Below are positions 1 to 5,267 of a DNA stretch of 5,267 bases, piece by piece. The position numbers were made by a program, and so were the translations under genes. This stretch comes from an uncultured Steroidobacter sp. (GTDB lineage Bacteria; Pseudomonadota; Gammaproteobacteria; Steroidobacterales; Steroidobacteraceae), in assembly GCA_946478975.1 (NCBI GenBank), contig CAMLEO010000391.1:1-5267 (forward strand), given 5' to 3'. Position 1 is the first letter of the stretch, and every line of letters begins with the position of its first letter. The notes under the pieces were generated by a model. It saw only the letters and a program-made list of their open reading frames with translations, made no database searches and was not told where the DNA came from.

Positions 1-626
1 ATGTGACGTTCCGAACCGGCCCGCGCTGCCAGAAAACGAATCGATTCCGGCAGGAGCAATAACAGCGCCGGCACGAGCACGAGTGGCGCGATGCCGCCGA
101 CGATGAATGTGGACTGCCAGCCGTGTGCTAGCAGCAGCGGCACTGTGATGAAGCCGCCGAGCATCGATCCCAACGGAAATCCGCAGAACATCACGGTGAC
201 GAGCGTCGCCTTCAATCGAGAGGGCGCATATTCGTTGGTGAGCGCAATGATGTTGGGCATCGCGCCTCCCAAGCCGAAGCCTGTGACCAGGCGCCACATC
301 ATCAATTCGTGCAAAGAGCCCGACGATGCGGTCAGCAGCGAGCACACACCAAACAAAGCGACACACAACACGATGATCGCTTTGCGCCCGAACCGGTCTG
401 CGGCCGGGCTGAACACCAGTGCGCCCAGCGTCAGCCCCAACAAACCTGCGCCGAACACCGGACCGAACGCTGCCTTGTCGATGCCCCATTCCTCGGCAAT
501 GCTCGGTGCGATGTATGCGATGACTTGCGTATCGAAGCCGTCCAGCATCGCAACGAGCGCGCACAGGCCCGTGATGGCGGCCTGGAACGGGCCAAAGCGC
601 GCATCGTCGAGAGCCGTGCCCTTCAT
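1..626 (-). CDS. MFS aromatic-acid:H+ symporter (AAHS family), 3' end cut by window
   Basis: Proton-coupled inner-membrane importer of an aromatic acid such as gentisate, a hydroxybenzoate or a related compound. The first 208 codons are in the window, read on the minus strand from ATG at 626; the C-terminal half lies beyond the left edge. Seen: a hydrophobic first helix carrying DGFDT at residues 29-33, the AAHS signature whose two aspartates are required for transport in PcaK; the MFS loop motif ending DRFGRK (77-82); and a conserved WRLVTGFGLGGAMPN stretch (111-125) followed by NEYAPSRLKA (131-140), also typical of AAHS proteins. About six helices are visible. The start overlaps the stop of the fumarylpyruvate hydrolase gene (TGATG) and has no clear ribosome site, so it is probably translated by coupling. 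The exact substrate is inferred from its neighbours. Family assignment is firm. Confidence 0.9.
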   Translation of the reverse strand, partial: MKGTALDDARFGPFQAAITGLCALVAMLDGFDTQVIAYIAPSIAEEWGIDKAAFGPVFGAGLLGLTLGALVFSPAADRFGRKAIIVLCVALFGVCSLLTASSGSLHELMMWRLVTGFGLGGAMPNIIALTNEYAPSRLKATLVTVMFCGFPLGSMLGGFITVPLLLAHGWQSTFIVGGIAPLVLVPALLLLLPESIRFLAARAGSERH

Positions 627-1321
627 CAGGTGTGCGCCGGACCGATGGTGACTGCGAGATCGCTGAGGCCGTCGATGTGAACTCTGAGCGCATCGCCGAC
701 GACGACCGGCCCGACACCGGCGGGTGTGCCGGTGTAGATGAGATCGCCCGGCTCGATGCGGTAATAGCGCGACAGGAAACAAATGATGTCCGGCACCGGC
801 CAGATCAAGTCTTCGATCTTCGCACTCTGCCGGGTCGTGCCGTTGACTTGCAGCGTAATGGCGCCCGACGAGATGTGACCATGCGTGGCCGCCGGATGGA
901 TCAGCCCGAGCGGTGAGGATTGCTCGACGTTCTTGCCGAAGTCCCATGGACGCTTCAGCTCACGCGCCTGCAGCTGCAGATCGCGGCGAGTCATATCCAG
1001 CCCGGTCGCGTAGCCGTACACATGATCCAAGGCACGCGCGGCGGAGATGTTGCGCCCGCCGGTGCCGACGGCAATGACCAGCTCGGCTTCGAAATGAAAA
1101 TTCGCCGTTTCGGGCGGATAAGCGAGGGTGGTTCCGGAAGGCACGACAGTCTCGGCCCACTTGGTGAAAAAGAACGGCGGCTCGCGATCCGGATCGCGGC
1201 CCATTTCGCGTGCATGTTCCGCATAGTTGCGGCCGACGCAAAAGACGCGGCGTACTGGAAACAAAGCGCCGGAAACGGTGCGCGCCAGCGTCGGCGGCTG
1301 CGGCTCGAACAGCATCGTCAC
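626..1321 (-). CDS. nagK: Fumarylpyruvate hydrolase (FAH family)
   Basis: Cytoplasmic enzyme that hydrolyses 3-fumarylpyruvate to fumarate and pyruvate, the last step of the gentisate pathway. From GTG at 1321 it is 231 residues, normal for this subfamily. Seen: LFPVRRVFCVGRNYAEHARE (20-39) and the DREPPFFFTK stretch (45-54), both typical of NagK-like proteins; the acidic metal ligands of the FAH fold at E78, E80 and D109; FGKN at 128-131; and GTPAGVGP at 198-205. The GTG start lies 6 bases after AGAGGA and overlaps the dioxygenase stop as GTGA. ATG at 1327 abuts the AGAGGA and ATG at 1315 is 12 bases away, so both are less likely. The frame stays open far upstream through the dioxygenase gene, but that extension is a shadow. 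Maleylpyruvate or acylpyruvate hydrolase activity is the main alternative. Confidence 0.9.
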   Translation of the reverse strand: MTMLFEPQPPTLARTVSGALFPVRRVFCVGRNYAEHAREMGRDPDREPPFFFTKWAETVVPSGTTLAYPPETANFHFEAELVIAVGTGGRNISAARALDHVYGYATGLDMTRRDLQLQARELKRPWDFGKNVEQSSPLGLIHPAATHGHISSGAITLQVNGTTRQSAKIEDLIWPVPDIICFLSRYYRIEPGDLIYTGTPAGVGPVVVGDALRVHIDGLSDLAVTIGPAHT

Positions 1322-2367
1322 AGGCATTCCTCTCGATATAAATGCAATTTTCGTTGCGCCGACTCGTCGGAGAATCCGAACAGGATCAGCGGCGAATGCG
1401 CGGCGAGTCGCAGCGTCGACCACGAAGGCACGACGAAGATGTCGCGCGCCGTGAGATCGTGGACTCGCTCGCCGATGTGAGCTTGTCCCTCTCCAGAAAC
1501 GACCACGAACACCGTTCCATCGGTGGAGCGGCGAGGCCGGGTAGTGAAGTTCTGCGGCAGCAAACGAACGTGCGCCGAGATCGTCGGCATCACGCAATCG
1601 CCGCTGGCGGGGTTGATGAATTCCAGTGCATGGCCGAGATGCGGATCGGGCGACGCACGCGCCGCCATGGCCTCCAGCGTGGCCCGCCATTGCGCAAATG
1701 GATAATGAAACAAGGGCTGACGCTCTGGCCGCCGGTCCGCCGTCGAGCCTCGCAGCGGCCGCATGTTGTTTCCATAGCGAATGAGCGAATCGCCCGCGGC
1801 TGCCGTTTCCGGATGCGTGCGCTCGGCAAAGGATTCGGCGAAGCCGGTTTCGAAGTGACGCACGGTCGGAATATCCAGGCCGTCCAGCCAGATCATCGGC
1901 TGTGACGTGGGATTGCCGTGGTCGTGCCACTGTCCCGCCGGCGTCAGCACCAGATCGAACGGCTGCATCACTGCCTGCTCGCCGTCGACCGTTGTATATG
2001 CACCGTCGCCTTCGAGCACGAAGCGCAGCGCGCACTGCGAATGGCGATGGCAGGGCGCGATCTCGCCCGGAAGAATCAGCTGCAGTCCTGCGTACAGGCT
2101 GGGAGTGATCGCCGCCGATCCCGCGAGCGTGGGGTTTTCCAGGATCAACACGCGACGCTCCGCCTGCTCGGCGCTGATCATGTCGCCTGATTGCATCAAG
2201 AACTGTCGCGCCTCTGCGTAAGACCACCGATGAGAAACCGCGGCCGACTTCGGCTGGCGAGGCACCAGCTCCGCCAGGCGCTCCCATAACGGCGCCAGGT
2301 GTTTCGGCTCCATTTGCCGATACAGCGCCTGCAGGCGCTCGACTTGATGCTGTGCTGGCCCCTTCAT
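1318..2367 (-). CDS. gtdA: Gentisate 1,2-dioxygenase (double cupin)
   Basis: Fe(II)-dependent ring-cleavage dioxygenase that opens gentisate with O2 to maleylpyruvate, in the cytoplasm. At 349 residues it has the usual family length. Seen: the N-terminal cupin with CHRHSQCALRFVLEG (106-120), giving iron ligands H107 and H109, and GQWHDHGN (145-152), giving H148. The 41-residue distance between first and last ligand matches that between the ligand histidines of characterised members. A second cupin-like half follows, with the conserved stretches FVVVSGEGQ, DIFVVPSW and FGFSDESAQRKL. The ATG at 2367 is the first start in frame after an upstream stop; its ribosome site is weak. The gene is first in a coupled operon with the hydrolase and transporter, which favours gentisate over the salicylate or 1-hydroxy-2-naphthoate used by some relatives; sequence alone does not exclude these. 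Confidence 0.92.
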   Translation of the reverse strand: MKGPAQHQVERLQALYRQMEPKHLAPLWERLAELVPRQPKSAAVSHRWSYAEARQFLMQSGDMISAEQAERRVLILENPTLAGSAAITPSLYAGLQLILPGEIAPCHRHSQCALRFVLEGDGAYTTVDGEQAVMQPFDLVLTPAGQWHDHGNPTSQPMIWLDGLDIPTVRHFETGFAESFAERTHPETAAAGDSLIRYGNNMRPLRGSTADRRPERQPLFHYPFAQWRATLEAMAARASPDPHLGHALEFINPASGDCVMPTISAHVRLLPQNFTTRPRRSTDGTVFVVVSGEGQAHIGERVHDLTARDIFVVPSWSTLRLAAHSPLILFGFSDESAQRKLHLYREECL

Positions 2368-2396
2368 TGACTCGTCCGCCCCGATCCGGTCATTGC

Positions 2397-2425
2397 AGAA
2401 TGGACAATCAGTTGCACGATGTCAA
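2397..2425 (-). promoter_or_regulatory. Candidate sigma70 promoter of the gentisate operon
   Basis: On the minus strand a perfect TTGACA (-35, at 2425-2420) is followed after 17 bases by CATTCT (-10, at 2402-2397), which keeps the important A at position 2 and T at position 6. Transcription would start near 2390, about 23 bases before the dioxygenase ATG. It sits in the 98-base gap between the IclR regulator and the dioxygenase, where an operon promoter is expected. The weak -10 would fit a promoter that needs an activator. This is read from consensus matches only. Confidence 0.45.
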
Positions 2426-2436
2426 ACGCAGGCGCA

Positions 2437-2454
2437 GGACCGCCGGGGTGGTCC
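2437..2454. promoter_or_regulatory. Imperfect palindrome upstream of the -35 box, candidate IclR operator
   Basis: The arms GGACCGCC and GGTGGTCC flank a 2-base centre and match in 7 of 8 positions. The site lies 11 bases upstream of the TTGACA, roughly -47 to -64 from the predicted transcription start, a usual place for an activator. The neighbouring gene codes for an IclR-family protein, a family that binds palindromes near the genes it controls and often activates aromatic catabolism. As RNA it could form a short hairpin after the IclR gene, but no U-tract follows, so an intrinsic terminator is unlikely. Confidence 0.3.
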
Positions 2455-2465
2455 GAGCTGCGGAG

Positions 2466-3266
2466 TTACAGGTTGGGTGCGCGTCCGCCCAAGGATTCAG
2501 TGACCTGGGCGCACACAGCCGCGAGCTGCTTGCGAATGGCAGCATCGGCGGATTTATCGAAAGCTTCGCTGGCGAGCACGGTGGCGGAGAGCACCGCCCG
2601 ACCTTGCAGATCGAAGATCGGAAATGCCGTCGCTCGCAGCCCCGGCACGACGCTGCCGTCGACGCTGGCGTAGCCCGCTTCGCGCACTCGTTTCTTGAGC
2701 GCGTCGACATCGACGGGCTTCACACCGGTGCTCGCGGTCAACTCACGTTTCACCAGGTGTCGTGTTTCCTGTTCGGGGACGAACGCCAGAAACACTTGCC
2801 CGGTCGCCGAATGCAGCAGCGGCAGCACCGATCCAACGTTCAACGAAGTCACAACGGGCGGCGTGCCCACATTCCAGCGCACGATGGTCGGGCCGAGCGG
2901 ACCGAGTGCGGCGATCTGCACTGTGCGCCCGGTATCGCGAGCGAACTGCGCGATCGCAGCTTCAGCAATCCGAAACGCATCGACGCGCGCCAACGCGCCA
3001 AGGCCCAGCTTCAACAGCGCAGGCCCGACATCGTATCGACCCGTCGCCGCATCCTGTTGGGCCATGCCGAAGGTGACCAGGCTCGACAGGTACCGATGGG
3101 TTTGTGAATTCGACAGCCCGCAAGCCAGCGCCACCGCGCTGAGCGTCGACGGCTCGCTCAGCTTGGCGAGCGCGTCGAGCACGCGCAGCCCGATGCCGAC
3201 GGATTGAATGCCGCGTCGCTTTGCAACCTTGGCTTTCCTGCGATCGGCCATCCGCGCGTTCGTCAT
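2466..3266 (-). CDS. IclR-family transcriptional regulator
   Basis: DNA-binding regulator, probably controlling the adjacent gentisate genes. From ATG at 3266 it has 266 residues, typical for the family. Seen: GIQSVGIGLRVLDAL (19-33), the usual entry to the IclR winged helix-turn-helix; the helix-turn-helix itself at about 38-62, with LSAVALACGLSNSQTHRYLSS (42-62); GRYDVGPALLKLG (76-88), the wing and link; then the effector-binding domain from about 95 to 255, including LHSATGQVFLAF and the VPGLRATAFPIFD stretch. The ATG at 3266 overlaps the stop of the zinc-ribbon gene as ATGA; ATG at 3251 is an alternative, and the longer frame to 3320 would run inside the upstream gene. A lysine/arginine-rich tail (about residues 9-18) precedes the DNA-binding domain. 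Effector and targets are inferred from location. Confidence 0.9.
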   Translation of the reverse strand: MTNARMADRRKAKVAKRRGIQSVGIGLRVLDALAKLSEPSTLSAVALACGLSNSQTHRYLSSLVTFGMAQQDAATGRYDVGPALLKLGLGALARVDAFRIAEAAIAQFARDTGRTVQIAALGPLGPTIVRWNVGTPPVVTSLNVGSVLPLLHSATGQVFLAFVPEQETRHLVKRELTASTGVKPVDVDALKKRVREAGYASVDGSVVPGLRATAFPIFDLQGRAVLSATVLASEAFDKSADAAIRKQLAAVCAQVTESLGGRAPNL

Positions 3267-3799
3267 TCGCGATACAAATAGGTGAGGATCGCGCTCTTCG
3301 CCGGATGCTCGTTGAGCCACGTACGCAGCGATTCAACTTTGGTTGCGTCCGCATCGCCGATGGTCTTGCGCAGCAGGTCGTGGCGCATGCGCTCGCTGCC
3401 TTCCCTGCGGATCTTTCGCTGCCAGCTGTCGGTGAACACCGCCGGCAGTTTGTCGCTCAGCTGCAGTTGTTCGAGCAGCTCCCATTCGCCGCCGTCGAGC
3501 CACGATTCATCGCACGTGGGGCACACGTCGAGGCGATTGGCGACCGTGCCGCTGAGCCGATATTTGGTCATGATCCGCTCGCACTTCGGACAGCGCAGCG
3601 CATTGATGCTGTCCGGCGGCACCTCTGCCAGCGTCGCAGGCGCGGCGGCTTCGCTTTGCGGCTTGTGGTTCTCGGCCCAATGCCGGTAGTACAGCAGGGA
3701 GACGAGCGTCCCCTTGCACTTCTCGCAACCCATCGCGGGCAGCAGCTCCTCGATCATGGTCGGGCGCAGCTCGGGCGTCTTGCAAACCGGGCACTTCAT
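3263..3799 (-). CDS. Double zinc-ribbon protein (zf-TFIIB type), function unknown
   Basis: A 178-residue soluble protein with two Cys4 zinc ribbons. The first uses C3, C6, C25 and C28 (CPVC and CEKC). The second uses C70, C73, C93 and C96 and ends in CPTCDESWLDGGEWELLEQL, a close match to the zf-TFIIB pattern of CxxC, then W-L-D-x-G-E. The C-terminal 80 residues are charged and probably helical, with no motif I recognise. The family is widespread in bacteria, usually without known function; nucleic-acid or protein binding is a guess. The start at 3799 is chosen because GGAGGA lies 5 bases upstream and the first ribbon begins at once; the frame extends to 3904 but that part runs back into the previous gene. 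It ends in an ATGA overlap with the IclR gene, so the two are likely made together. Confidence 0.8.
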   Translation of the reverse strand: MKCPVCKTPELRPTMIEELLPAMGCEKCKGTLVSLLYYRHWAENHKPQSEAAAPATLAEVPPDSINALRCPKCERIMTKYRLSGTVANRLDVCPTCDESWLDGGEWELLEQLQLSDKLPAVFTDSWQRKIRREGSERMRHDLLRKTIGDADATKVESLRTWLNEHPAKSAILTYLYRE

Positions 3800-3803
3800 G
3801 CAG

Positions 3804-3845
3804 GTCCTCCGGGCCAATGAACAGCCCGAAACGGTAGCGGAGGAC
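3804..3845 (-). promoter_or_regulatory. Possible RNA hairpin masking the zinc-ribbon gene's ribosome site
   Basis: In the minus-strand transcript, GUCCUCC (3845-3839) is perfectly complementary to GGAGGAC (3810-3804), which contains the Shine-Dalgarno sequence of the zinc-ribbon gene. Between them, CGGGC (3828-3824) and GCCCG (3814-3810) can form a second stem with a 9-base loop. One base is shared, so the structure would be a two-part stem with a bulge of about 10 bases on one side. If it forms, it would hide the ribosome site. No matching motif of a known riboswitch is recognised. Confidence 0.35.
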
Positions 3846-3878
3846 GAGCCGGCTGGGAAGGGAGTGCGTCTCGCGCGT

Positions 3879-4502
3879 TCAGTTTGCGCCGAGCAGTTGT
3901 TCACGTGCCGCTTGCAGGCGTCGCCGCAAATACTCGTCGCGGCTCAGGCCGTCGGGAATCGTCTGCATCGACATCACTTCGGCGACGATCTCACGTTCAC
4001 GCACTTTATACAGCTCGAACATCGGGTCTGACTGAGCCGAGGCCTGCAAGTTGCGACGGCGGCTGTCAGTTTCGTAGCGCTCCTTGAGCGCACGAAGTTG
4101 TTCAGCCTGACGCTGTTCATCCGGCTCCGTGGCGCGAATCAGCCCGGCACGCATCAGGAATGTCTCGCCTGCAGACATGCCGCCGGCCTGTTCCATGCGC
4201 GACAGCTCTTGTGAAAGCCGCTCGGCGCGTTGACGAGCTTCATCCGGCGGCAAGCCCGGCGCTCGTGCGAAAAAATCGCGCGCTTGCTCGTTGAACCGTG
4301 CGCGTTCGTCGATGTTGACCGGATTGCTATTGCCGACCGGGCGCAAGGGTGCGTCGGGCTGCTCCGGCCCGGCTGCCGGAGCAGTTGTTTGTATCGGCGT
4401 CGAGTGCTGTTTGGTGGTGGAAGACTCATGCAGCCGCAGCGTCCATCCCAGCGCCACTGCGGCGAGCACGACGGACGCAATCACTATCGACCGCGTGCGC
4501 AT
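3879..4502 (-). CDS. Membrane-anchored helical protein of unknown function
   Basis: I do not recognise this 207-residue protein. Seen: a short basic start (MRTR), one hydrophobic segment at about 6-22 without a convincing signal-peptidase site, a Thr/Pro/Ala-rich linker at about 28-60, then a highly charged, Arg/Glu/Gln-rich region to the end that should be mostly helical. There is no cysteine. The layout suggests an inner-membrane anchor with the C-terminal domain in the periplasm. The same layout is found in lipase-specific foldases (Lif), and the last 40 residues, rich in LSRDEYLRRRLQ-like repeats of charge, look loosely similar, but the protein is much shorter and this is not a family assignment. 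It starts 9 bases after the stop of a hydrolase gene and is surely co-transcribed with it. A helper for that enzyme is a reasonable guess. Confidence 0.7.
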   Translation of the reverse strand: MRTRSIVIASVVLAAVALGWTLRLHESSTTKQHSTPIQTTAPAAGPEQPDAPLRPVGNSNPVNIDERARFNEQARDFFARAPGLPPDEARQRAERLSQELSRMEQAGGMSAGETFLMRAGLIRATEPDEQRQAEQLRALKERYETDSRRRNLQASAQSDPMFELYKVREREIVAEVMSMQTIPDGLSRDEYLRRRLQAAREQLLGAN

Positions 4503-4511
4503 GAGCGTTGC

Positions 4512-5267
4512 CTATAACAACGAGTCGATCAGCTGATAAATCAGGTTGGGCGGCTTGGCCCGATCGGCCTGGTCGCTGGTTTCGGAGGCATCCAGCACCG
4601 GGCCGCCGCCGTCGAGCACGCTGTCGATGAAGTGATGCAGCTCCAGCGAGCGCTCCTGGATGTCGCCGTTCTCGAAATCGACGATGGTGGTGCAGTGGCT
4701 CTCGTTCAGCGCGCGGTACTGCGGGAAGTAACCGCCGAACGTGGGCAGCGTATTCAATGTTTGTTTCAGGCGCTCGGTGTCGGTGCGCCACTTGGCGTGA
4801 ATCAGCGCTTCCTTGGCGGCCTGATCCGGCGCGTTCGCGATCTCGGGGAAGAACCGCTCGTAGGAATACGACGAGTAGTTCAGGTCCTGCCAAAAATGCG
4901 TGTGGCCCAGCCGATCGGTCGGCAGCTTGGCGGCGAGCGCCGGGTACAACGTGCCGAAGTTGTTGGCGTTGAACGCCGGCAGCACGGTGGCGAGATATGC
5001 CATCGGCCCCTGATCCAAACCCCATGCCGCGCGAATGTATGTTTGCAACGGCACCGATGGATACTGCGCCGGATCGCCACCGAGCGGTGCCGAGAACGAC
5101 GGCCCCGAGTCATCGATCAGGAATCCATAGGTCGGCGCCATGTCACGTCGCAGAGTCGCGTAGCTGTTGAGGCTGCCGATGCCGCCGGCACTGCAGCCGG
5201 TAGAGAGCATCTGCGTCGGTCTCGGCAAATGGTTCTTGAGCCAGGCGACCACCGCGCGCGTGTTACG
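4512..5267 (-). CDS. Pectinacetylesterase/Notum-like serine hydrolase, 5' end cut by window
   Basis: The C-terminal 251 residues of an alpha/beta-hydrolase of the pectinacetylesterase type; the frame is open to the right edge, so the start and any signal peptide are outside. Seen: NTRAVVAWLKNHL, which fits the helix before the nucleophile, then TGCSAGGIGSLNSY with the catalytic serine in the family's GCSAGG motif. DDSGPSF follows about 30 residues later. ESHCTTIVDF near 4680 may supply the catalytic histidine, though I cannot fix the full triad. The GTG at 5252 should not be taken as the start, because conserved sequence continues upstream of it. Family members remove acetyl or acyl groups from polysaccharides or proteins; the substrate here is unknown. 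The following gene, 9 bases on, codes for a membrane-anchored protein and probably shares its transcript. Confidence 0.8.
   Translation of the reverse strand, partial: RNTRAVVAWLKNHLPRPTQMLSTGCSAGGIGSLNSYATLRRDMAPTYGFLIDDSGPSFSAPLGGDPAQYPSVPLQTYIRAAWGLDQGPMAYLATVLPAFNANNFGTLYPALAAKLPTDRLGHTHFWQDLNYSSYSYERFFPEIANAPDQAAKEALIHAKWRTDTERLKQTLNTLPTFGGYFPQYRALNESHCTTIVDFENGDIQERSLELHHFIDSVLDGGGPVLDASETSDQADRAKPPNLIYQLIDSLL

Noticed and set aside
91..1480. Plus-strand ORFs opposite the transporter and hydrolase genes
   Set aside because: They are antisense to genes with clear family motifs, are rich in Arg, Ser and Pro, and show no recognisable domain.
1328..2287. Continuous upstream extension of the hydrolase frame to a 553-residue ORF
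   Set aside because: This part runs in another phase through the well-supported dioxygenase gene, is Arg/Ala-rich and has no family features; the absence of stops is a GC-rich codon artefact.
2437..2454. Intrinsic terminator after the IclR gene
   Set aside because: The hairpin is short and imperfect with almost no loop, and no U-tract follows on the minus-strand transcript.
2352..3820. Long plus-strand ORFs opposite the IclR and zinc-ribbon genes
   Set aside because: They mirror the codon pattern of the minus-strand genes and have low-complexity composition without motifs.
3847..3854. AGCCGGCT palindrome in the gap before the zinc-ribbon gene
   Set aside because: Eight bases of GC-rich palindrome are common in this composition and nothing else marks it as a site.
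4426..5025. Minus-strand 199-residue ORF overlapping the hydrolase and anchored-protein genes
   Set aside because: It overlaps the GCSAGG hydrolase in another frame and is Arg/Ala-rich; the hydrolase frame has family motifs and a proper junction.
1..5267. CRISPR arrays, tRNA or rRNA genes, insertion sequences, attachment sites
   Set aside because: No repeated units, transposase-like frames, terminal inverted repeats or tRNA-like folds were seen; nearly all sequence is explained by seven protein genes.

Overview
This is a GC-rich (about 60 % by eye) window from a bacterial chromosome, most likely a proteobacterium. That guess rests on the gentisate-type catabolic genes, the GC-rich codon use and the very tight gene packing; no marker for a closer placement is present. 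All seven supported genes lie on the minus strand and are transcribed from right to left. Gene starts and ends often overlap by 1-4 bases, so most of the window reads as one or two operons. The numerous plus-strand ORFs are antisense shadows.

Right part (about 3879-5267): the 3' portion of a pectinacetylesterase/Notum-type serine hydrolase runs in from the right edge. Nine bases after it comes a small unrecognised protein with an N-terminal membrane anchor, a Pro/Ala/Thr-rich linker and a charged helical domain. The pair resembles in layout a secreted hydrolase with a membrane-anchored helper, as in lipase/lipase-chaperone pairs, but this is only an inference.

Middle (about 2368-3878): after a 79-base gap comes a double zinc-ribbon protein of the zf-TFIIB type. 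Its strong Shine-Dalgarno sequence has a perfect 7-base complement just upstream. The gene ends in an ATGA overlap with an IclR-family regulator. A 98-base gap follows, with a good sigma70-like promoter (TTGACA, 17-base spacer, CATTCT) and an imperfect 18-base palindrome just upstream of the -35 box.

Left part (1-2367): a compact gentisate-degradation cassette. Gentisate 1,2-dioxygenase (cupin) overlaps fumarylpyruvate hydrolase (FAH fold) by a GTGA junction, which in turn overlaps an aromatic-acid:H+ symporter (MFS, AAHS family), cut by the left edge, by a TGATG junction. Together they would import an aromatic acid, open the gentisate ring and hydrolyse the product to fumarate and pyruvate. 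The IclR protein is the obvious candidate regulator. The maleylpyruvate isomerase normally needed between the two enzymes, and the hydroxylase that makes gentisate, are not in the window. Nothing here is an obvious new system; the best leads are the regulatory structures and the hydrolase/helper pair.
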